In this document: piece by piece, positions 7,039 through 11,627 of the stretch
Numbering within the stretch: the first letter of the stretch is position 1
How the letters are laid out: every line of letters starts with the position of its first letter
Assembly (NCBI GenBank): GCA_902462635.1
Contig: CABQCN010000009.1
Coordinates: 1 to 11,627, forward strand
From: an uncultured Oscillospiraceae bacterium
GTDB taxonomy: Bacteria > Bacillota > Clostridia > UBA1212 > UBA1255
Direction of reading: 5' to 3'
DNA: 11,627 nucleotides
Notes under the pieces: generated by a model
What the model was told of the DNA's origin: nothing
The model's input: the letters and a program-made list of their open reading frames with translations, nothing else
Databases searched by the model: none
Program-made: the position numbers and the translations under genes

Positions 7039-7077
7039 AAAGCCTTTCGTTAAAGCAAAAACGAAAGGCTTTTTTTG
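7039..7077 (+). terminator. Strong intrinsic terminator after the tRNA pair
   Basis: A 13-bp perfect stem, AAAGCCTTTCGTT (7039-7051) with AACGAAAGGCTTT (7060-7072), around an 8-base loop and merging into a run of seven to eight Ts. It begins 6 bases after the tRNA-Arg CCA. It probably also ends any transcript running through from the upstream three-gene operon. Confidence 0.92.
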
Positions 7078-7196
7078 AGAAATGGCTGATAAAGTGGTTT
7101 TTCCGTTATTCCTGTGAAATTGGATAAATTAAGTGGAGTTCTATGTATCATGATTATCGGGATCTGCGTTGGTTCACTGAGCTTTTTTATGTGCAA

Positions 7197-7274
7197 ATCT
7201 AATTTTGAAGCGGCTTGCTGCTTCTGTGAATCTATAATATGCTCGTATATATTTAGCGTTGTTGATATCAAAAA
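7197..7274 (-). pseudogene. Relic: C-terminal end of a tyrosine integrase
   Basis: The minus-strand frame reads ISTTLNIYEHIIDSQKQQ and then AASKLD. This matches the terminal segment of phage/ICE tyrosine recombinases (pattern D-I-S-T-T-L-x-I-Y-x-H-V), with the Tyr of NIYEH at the place of the catalytic nucleophile. The frame is closed by a TGA just upstream, and nothing of the rest of the enzyme (the Arg and His-x-x-Arg motifs) is present. The frame runs on to 7050 without recognisable integrase sequence and into the tRNA terminator stem, so it is not a gene. It lies between the tRNA-Arg terminator and a serine-recombinase relic. Identification rests on about 25 residues. Confidence 0.6.
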
Positions 7275-7277
7275 AGT

Positions 7278-7605
7278 TCACACGTCAAGCTTCCAAGAAG
7301 AAAGCTGTTCTTTGGTTTTGTCGCTGAGTTTGTAATAGATATGGATTTCCTTCGCCTCCTAGCTGTACTTGCCGGGGTACTTATCCACCTTTAAAATACA
7401 ATCAGTTCCATGCACATCTCACGGGTCAGCTCCGGCACCTTCATATAGACTTTCAGCCGCCGGATAAATTCGTCTACGTCCGCCTGCTCCCTTTCCGTGT
7501 CAAAGGTTCTGGCAGATCTCTTCAGGAATCCGGCCGTTCACCTTGCCCTCGTACACCGACGAAATCGTCGGTTAAACCCAGCAAGCCGCCGCTTTGTCTG
7601 GTTCA
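7278..7605 (-). pseudogene. Relic: C-terminal part of a large serine recombinase
   Basis: Minus-strand fragments in two or more frames line up with the C-terminal region of clostridial large serine recombinases. In order they are SVYEGKVNGRIPEEICQNL then a stop (about 7505-7565); TEREQADVDEFIRRLKVY and MKVPELTREMCMELIVF then a stop (about 7395-7500); and KVDKYPGKYS, a stop, then EAKEIHIYYKLSDKTKEQ (about 7290-7390). The order and wording (RIPEE, DEFIRRLKxY, PELTREMCxELI, IHIYYKL) are those of one protein broken by at least one frameshift and several stops. The catalytic N-terminal resolvase domain is missing, so the gene is dead. Confidence 0.72.
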
Positions 7606-7900
7606 GACTTCTGTTTGCTCTGCCTCATAAAGACGACCTCTCCTTTCATGAAAATTCCGCGTTTGTTCGCGGTATCATCAAGATACGGAGGGTGAACATC
7701 CAAAATCAAGAAAAAATCAAAAATCCGGCGTCGTTTCAGCCGTCAATCCCAACGACAAACAACACTGGCTTTTTACTGTGAATTTTGAGAGAAATACGTT
7801 CTCTGCTTAAGTAATATCCGATTCTTTCGAGTTTGTCAAGGAAAATCGCTGACGTAATTTTGTAGGGGGGAAAACATTCGATATATATTTTGCAAATTCC
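7606..7900. other. Gene-poor stretch between recombinase relic and lipoprotein promoter
   Basis: About 300 bases without a gene I can support. On the minus strand GGAGAGG and an ATG near 7627 begin a 17-codon frame (MRQSKQKSEPDKAAACWV, then stop) that may be the shortened start of the dead recombinase or of another lost gene. On the plus strand a frame ending at about 7808 reads SAVNPNDKQHWLFTVNFE, which I do not recognise and which has no ribosome binding site. Probably decayed mobile-element DNA. Confidence 0.4.
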
Positions 7901-7929
7901 TTGCAGTAGGTGACGATCCTTGTTATAAT
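7901..7929 (+). promoter_or_regulatory. Sigma-A-type promoter of the lipoprotein gene
   Basis: TTGCAG (7901-7906), 17-base spacer, TATAAT (7924-7929). The start should be near 7936, leaving a leader of about 175 bases before the ATG at 8112. I see no strong hairpin or known riboswitch pattern in that leader. Confidence 0.75.
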
Positions 7930-8111
7930 ATAGGTGCGACACAGTTTAATATCTCTTGAAGCAGGCTTACTTTTGGTAAAAATGTTGCTTAGCTGTTGTT
8001 TCCTTCTTTGGAGTGAACTGTATTGTAACAGAGCCATGAAATACGTTTTTCGATGCGTAATTTTTTGCTATGCACTTTTTTATTTGTTTTTAGTAAGAGG
8101 GAATGTGTTAA

Positions 8112-10214
8112 ATGAAGATCAATATCAAACGGCTATTGGCCGGATTGTTAGTATTGGGAATATTATCCGCTTCACTTGCGGGGTGTAGTAAAACAGTACA
8201 ATACACCATAAGTTTTGACAGTATAGGCGGTTCTCCTGTGAAAAGTCAAACAATCACAGAAGGCGATGTGGTATCAAAACCTGAAGATCCGTCAAAAGAG
8301 GGCTTTACATTTGTAGAATGGCAACTTGAAAACACTACATACGATTTTAATGCGGCAGTAACACAGGATTTCACTCTGACTGCTTTTTATAAAATCAACG
8401 AGGGTATAGAAACTGTTCTTGTAGTCTTTGATTATCAAAATAATGGGCTGATAAAAAATGTAACTATAGCCAAAAACACATCTATGTTTGAACCTCCAAA
8501 ACCAGAAAAAGCGGGGTATGTTTTTGAGGGATGGTTTTACCAAGACAAAAAATTTGATTTCACAACGAATATCGATTCAAACATTGTACTTACCGCAAAG
8601 TGGAAAGCAAATGAATGGCCAACCAATGAACCCAATGAAAAGCCCACCAATGAAAGCGGCGGTAAAAAGACAGATAATCATTCGCCCTCAATAGATACTT
8701 CTAAAAACAACACGATCGAAGAAACCCAGAATAAAAATAGAAACATTGAGTTCTCATTAGTTGAAGGGGTTTGGTATGCTGAAGGACACGATGATGTTAC
8801 CCTAAAATTTTCGATTCAGGATGGTGTTTGGGTTTTTTTGGATAGTCAGGGCTACGACTATAAAACTGGTATATTTGAACCAAATTCTGGACAAGGCGGC
8901 GCCGAATATTACTATGATAATGGAGAATTTTATTCTGAAGAAATAGAATTGATAGGAAAATCAAAACTGATATTTTGGAATGGGAACAACAAAGCGGTTT
9001 TTTACAGACAAAAGAACTATCCTACGGAAAAAAAATGGCCATACGAAACTTTGTTGTCGCAATTAGATGGATACTACTGGTATTTAGACGGATATAAATA
9101 CACATATATTAAGCCCTCAGTTAAACCATGGTATGATCACGAAGTATTATCTTGGGAGTCAGAGAATATCCAAATTTATGACAATAAGTTGACTGCCTTT
9201 GAAAATTATAATTATACCGAATATTCGGAACTTTCAGTTCAGGCCGCCTCGAATACACACAGTACACTCATGGTTAACCCTATAACATTTGCTGACAGCC
9301 TAATAAGAGATTATAAAATGAGTGTTCAAGGGAACAAATTGTCAATGAATGTTGGCGGAAAAAACTATACATTTACAAAGGAAACAAAGAAAAGAAGTGT
9401 AGAAGTTACATTTGATTGTGCAGTAAGCAATTTAACAAAAACAGTTGGAGATATATTACAAATAGAAGTAAAGGCCTCTCCATTTTGGGCATGTGAAACG
9501 ATTTCTGTTACTACTAATGGTTCATTGCTTTACCCAAGTTCAAATAGGATTGGAGGAGTAGGCGGCAATTATAAAATTGAGTTTACGATAGTAAACACTG
9601 GAGAAACCCAAATAATTATACAAGATTCATCAGGTAATAGCAGTAAAGCTATCAATTTGAAAGTTGGTGCTCCACCACCTATTTCCGTAACAGGTGTGCA
9701 ATTAAATAAAACAAGTTTGGAGTTGACGAAAGGAAACACAGAAACTCTAGTCGCAACTGTTCTGCCTTCTGATGCGGCGAATAAAAAGGTTACTTGGTCT
9801 AGTAGTAATACCAGTGTTGTAGAAGTTTCTAACACTGGCAAAGTTACGGCCAAAGGTAAGGGCAGTGCTACAATTACTGTCGAAACAGCGGATGGCAGAT
9901 TTTCAGCACAATGCCAAATTACGGTGAAAGAGCCACCGTTATCTGTTTCAGCCTCCATAGGTATTCGCCTATATTCGTCAGACTCTTCAATGGTGCGGGG
10001 TGTGTTTGCCACAGTATCACCTTCTGGGGGTTCTGGAACGTATACTGATTATTACATAAAACTTTACTATAATGGAACACTTGTTGCTGAAGGTGCTAAA
10101 GATGAAATTATCATTACTCCTGTAAAAAATGGTACATATACTGCAGAAGTGTATGTTAAGGATTCAAGCGGCAACGAGGCAAGAAATATTACCAATACCA
10201 ACATTTCATTTTAA
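8112..10214 (+). CDS. Multidomain surface lipoprotein with InlB-type repeats and BIG2 domain
   Basis: A 700-residue protein, with AAGAGGGAA (8095-8103) about 10 bases before the ATG. A lipoprotein signal ends at LAGC (Cys25), so it should be anchored on the outer face of the membrane. Two Listeria-Bacteroides (Flg_new/InlB B-repeat) modules follow at about 31-94 and 103-165 (KEGFTFVEW, then KAGYVFEGWFYQD). Next is a hydrophilic Asn/Pro/Glu/Thr linker (166-212). The middle (213-424) is rich in Tyr and Trp and matches nothing I recognise; it looks like two beta-rich units (from EGVWYAEGHDD and from LDGYYWYLDG). Then come an Ig-like unit (about 428-518), a clear BIG2 domain (about 524-606, VTGVQLNKTSLELTKGNTET, TWSSSNTSVVEVS, GKVTAKGKGSATITV) and a final Ig-like unit (611-700). 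No sortase motif is present. The AT-rich base use differs from the left half of the window, suggesting transfer. Likely role: adhesion or surface interaction; partner unknown. Confidence 0.85.
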   Translation: MKINIKRLLAGLLVLGILSASLAGCSKTVQYTISFDSIGGSPVKSQTITEGDVVSKPEDPSKEGFTFVEWQLENTTYDFNAAVTQDFTLTAFYKINEGIETVLVVFDYQNNGLIKNVTIAKNTSMFEPPKPEKAGYVFEGWFYQDKKFDFTTNIDSNIVLTAKWKANEWPTNEPNEKPTNESGGKKTDNHSPSIDTSKNNTIEETQNKNRNIEFSLVEGVWYAEGHDDVTLKFSIQDGVWVFLDSQGYDYKTGIFEPNSGQGGAEYYYDNGEFYSEEIELIGKSKLIFWNGNNKAVFYRQKNYPTEKKWPYETLLSQLDGYYWYLDGYKYTYIKPSVKPWYDHEVLSWESENIQIYDNKLTAFENYNYTEYSELSVQAASNTHSTLMVNPITFADSLIRDYKMSVQGNKLSMNVGGKNYTFTKETKKRSVEVTFDCAVSNLTKTVGDILQIEVKASPFWACETISVTTNGSLLYPSSNRIGGVGGNYKIEFTIVNTGETQIIIQDSSGNSSKAINLKVGAPPPISVTGVQLNKTSLELTKGNTETLVATVLPSDAANKKVTWSSSNTSVVEVSNTGKVTAKGKGSATITVETADGRFSAQCQITVKEPPLSVSASIGIRLYSSDSSMVRGVFATVSPSGGSGTYTDYYIKLYYNGTLVAEGAKDEIIITPVKNGTYTAEVYVKDSSGNEARNITNTNISF

Positions 10215-10240
10215 TCTGTTTAATTCATTCCTATTAGAAT

Positions 10241-10272
10241 CCCCCGCCTTTGCGATTTTGCAGAGACGGGGG
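10241..10272. other. GC-rich hairpin downstream of the lipoprotein gene
   Basis: A near-perfect 13-bp stem in AT-rich surroundings: CCCCCGCCTTTGC (10241-10253) with GCAGAGACGGGGG (10260-10272), one C/A mismatch and one G-T wobble, loop GATTTT. It lies 26 bases after the stop codon at the place of a terminator, but neither strand carries a T run after it. It may instead be an mRNA 3'-end stabiliser or part of a lost element. Confidence 0.6.
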
Positions 10273-10446
10273 CAAATAGTCGTGTATTCAATTTCTCGAA
10301 CCGGGTAAATTGCATGTAAATCTCACAATGATTAATCTGTAACCTCCATGGAAATACGGATTCGTTTGATGAGTGCTTTTTTCTTGATTTTCGATTTTAC
10401 TTTATATGGGACTGTCAACTGTTATTTTACAGAAATGCGGGAACTC
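10273..10446. other. Intergenic stretch with no recognisable gene
   Basis: Between the GC-rich hairpin and the promoter at 10447 I see no reading frame with a ribosome binding site, no RNA gene and no clear repeat. Stops occur in every frame at short intervals. The whole gap from 10215 to the next start codon is about 370 bases. Confidence 0.5.
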
Positions 10447-10475
10447 TTTACATAGGTACTTGTACATGCTAAAAT
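10447..10475 (+). promoter_or_regulatory. Probable sigma-A-type promoter of the ABC exporter gene
   Basis: TTTACA (10447-10452), 17-base spacer, TAAAAT (10470-10475), giving a leader of about 105 bases. A second -10-like TATAAT at 10534-10539 lacks a good -35 box at proper spacing, so it is the weaker candidate. Confidence 0.6.
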
Positions 10476-10586
10476 TATAAATAAGAATTGATAGAATCGG
10501 TGAAATATTTTATTTCAAGTAAAAAAGCGTAAATATAATGAGCCGCATAAATTTTTCAATCTAGATTACGGAAAGGTAACATACAA

Positions 10587-11627
10587 ATGAAACGGATTTT
10601 TGCAGCATATAAAGACCTGATTGGCATCATATATGCCGAAGCGCCCGTAATGGTTGTTCTGACCTTTTTTTGTACATTCATCAGCGGATTGTTAACGCCG
10701 TTTGGCATTTATATCAATCAAAATGTTTTTGATAAAGGTTTGGCTGTCGCGAGTGGCGGTCTACGTTTCTCCGACTATTCGATCTACCTTATTCTATTTG
10801 CAGCCGCAGCTCTTTTGCCATCTTTATTAGGTGAAATTATATTTAATTATGTTCAACCGCGCTCGCTTTTAATTTTGCGGACGGCATACAAATCACGGAT
10901 GCTGCAAAAGCTGAAAACAATGAAATATGAGCATTTTGAGAATGAAGCGTCTGCTGAAATTATTGATAAAGCGTACAACAGGGCTGAAAATTCGGCAAGG
11001 CATCTTTGGCCGATGTATGTGTATGTGCGCGGCAGTGCTCTTATCGCAAGCCTCGGTACGCTTGGATATATTTTTAGAATCCGCTGGTGGCTTTTGCTTA
11101 CGGTTTTGGCGCCGTTTATACTGGAAACATATCTGGCGACGAAAACAAATTATAATATATATGCTGAATTGGAGAAATATTGGAAAAAGGAACGTAAATA
11201 TAGCACGCTTGGAAGTTATTTGAGATCGAGAGAATATGCGAAAGAGTTAAAAGCATACGGAAATGCGGATTATTTGATCGGGATATATAAAGATAGATTA
11301 AACGAAAGAAATCGTGAGTATGAACGATATTATTTTAAAAACATCAAAAAAATATTATTGGGCGGGAATATAACAAAAATCGGCTCTATTGCAAACGTGG
11401 TTATATTACTTATTTTGTTTATATCCGGACAGATTACGGTAGGTCAATTTATCGCTGTGACATCCTTGATGCTTGGCGCGATATACGGAAATTTAGGTTG
11501 TATCGCGGGCTTTTTCAAATGGTCGCCAATGCATATCAAAGCTTATGAATATTACGATAAATTTTTTGATTTATCTGATGAAGCGCAGGGGGATAAATCA
11601 GACATGCCAGATTCGTTTGATTTATCC
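10587..11627 (+). CDS. ABC exporter, permease (transmembrane) part; 3' end outside window
   Basis: The frame opens at ATG 10587, 10 bases after GGAAAGG, and stays open to the window end (347 codons), so the gene is truncated by the window. Six hydrophobic segments lie at about residues 18-42, 63-85, 143-163, 166-184, 262-282 and 284-311, the layout of a type I ABC exporter membrane domain. Long amphipathic cytoplasmic stretches connect them (about 86-140, with TMKYEHFENEASAEIIDKAY, and 190-258). The last residues (DEAQGDKSDMPDSFDLS) look like the linker just before a nucleotide-binding domain, which would start beyond the window. Such exporters move lipids, peptides or drugs; the substrate cannot be told. 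Base use is AT-rich like the lipoprotein gene before it. A 98-codon frame inside it (10927-11223) is a shadow. Confidence 0.85.
   Translation, partial: MKRIFAAYKDLIGIIYAEAPVMVVLTFFCTFISGLLTPFGIYINQNVFDKGLAVASGGLRFSDYSIYLILFAAAALLPSLLGEIIFNYVQPRSLLILRTAYKSRMLQKLKTMKYEHFENEASAEIIDKAYNRAENSARHLWPMYVYVRGSALIASLGTLGYIFRIRWWLLLTVLAPFILETYLATKTNYNIYAELEKYWKKERKYSTLGSYLRSREYAKELKAYGNADYLIGIYKDRLNERNREYERYYFKNIKKILLGGNITKIGSIANVVILLILFISGQITVGQFIAVTSLMLGAIYGNLGCIAGFFKWSPMHIKAYEYYDKFFDLSDEAQGDKSDMPDSFDLS

Noticed and set aside
7114..7335. 73-codon plus-strand frame after the tRNA terminator
   Set aside because: It has no ribosome binding site and no recognisable features, and the opposite strand carries the integrase and recombinase relics.
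7555..7572. Inverted repeat ACCGACGA-AA-TCGTCGGT as a possible recombination site or terminator
   Set aside because: It is short, lies inside or at the edge of the recombinase relic and has no T run or repeat partner in the window.
7934..8188. 84-codon hydrophobic frame in the leader of the lipoprotein gene
   Set aside because: Its GTG is at the expected transcription start, no ribosome binding site precedes it or its inner ATG at 7982, and it overlaps the lipoprotein start.
10290..10310. GGTTCGAG-like T-arm motif on the minus strand as a partial tRNA or attachment-site copy
   Set aside because: The flanking bases do not form a T stem and do not match either tRNA in the window.
10416..10440. 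GGGACTGTCAACTG as a possible insertion-sequence end
   Set aside because: No matching inverted copy, target duplication or transposase was found nearby, and the resemblance to known element ends is too short to trust.

Overview
The window looks like a chromosomal piece from a low-to-mid-GC Firmicute, most likely class Clostridia. The evidence is a eukaryotic-like (type 2) isoleucyl-tRNA synthetase end, a PdaA-type polysaccharide deacetylase with a TFDCGYENG motif, an ECF-transporter S component, AGGAGG-type ribosome binding sites and near-consensus sigma-A promoters. No species can be named from the sequence alone. The left part (about 1-6950) appears clearly more GC-rich than the right part (about 7080-11627). 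I judged this by eye and did not compute it.

Layout. Positions 1-1385 hold the 3' part of ileS, starting at its KMSKS loop and ending in an intrinsic terminator. Two minus-strand genes converge on it: a lipoprotein polysaccharide deacetylase (2133-3248) and an ECF S component (1460-2011). The deacetylase has a clear sigma-A promoter at 3295-3323. From the same AT-rich divergent region, a second sigma-A promoter (3424-3452) drives a tight plus-strand operon of three genes. These are an SPFH/YdjI-like protein with three C-terminal zinc ribbons (3509-4816), a YdjG-like double zinc-ribbon protein with a C-terminal membrane anchor (4837-5916) and a YdjH-like TPM-domain membrane protein (5930-6760). 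Together they match the YdjG-YdjH-YdjI membrane-stress module that in Bacillus subtilis travels with pspA. Here no pspA is next to it. A perfect 26-bp palindrome lies exactly over the expected transcription start of this operon and is the most striking unexplained signal in the window.

A perfect-consensus promoter (6799-6827) then drives a tRNA-Gly(UCC) and tRNA-Arg(UCU) pair that ends in a strong terminator. Immediately beyond it the composition drops and the sequence becomes accessory. It holds a relic of a tyrosine integrase C-terminus (minus strand), then a frameshifted, stop-ridden relic of a large serine recombinase C-terminus (minus strand). After these come a well-preserved 700-residue surface lipoprotein with InlB-type repeats, an uncharacterised middle and Ig-like/BIG2 domains, and the start of an ABC exporter (permease part, cut by the window end). 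The simplest reading is a tRNA-bounded integration hot spot whose older mobile elements have decayed and left cargo genes behind.

There are no CRISPR arrays, rRNA genes or intact insertion sequences that I can support.
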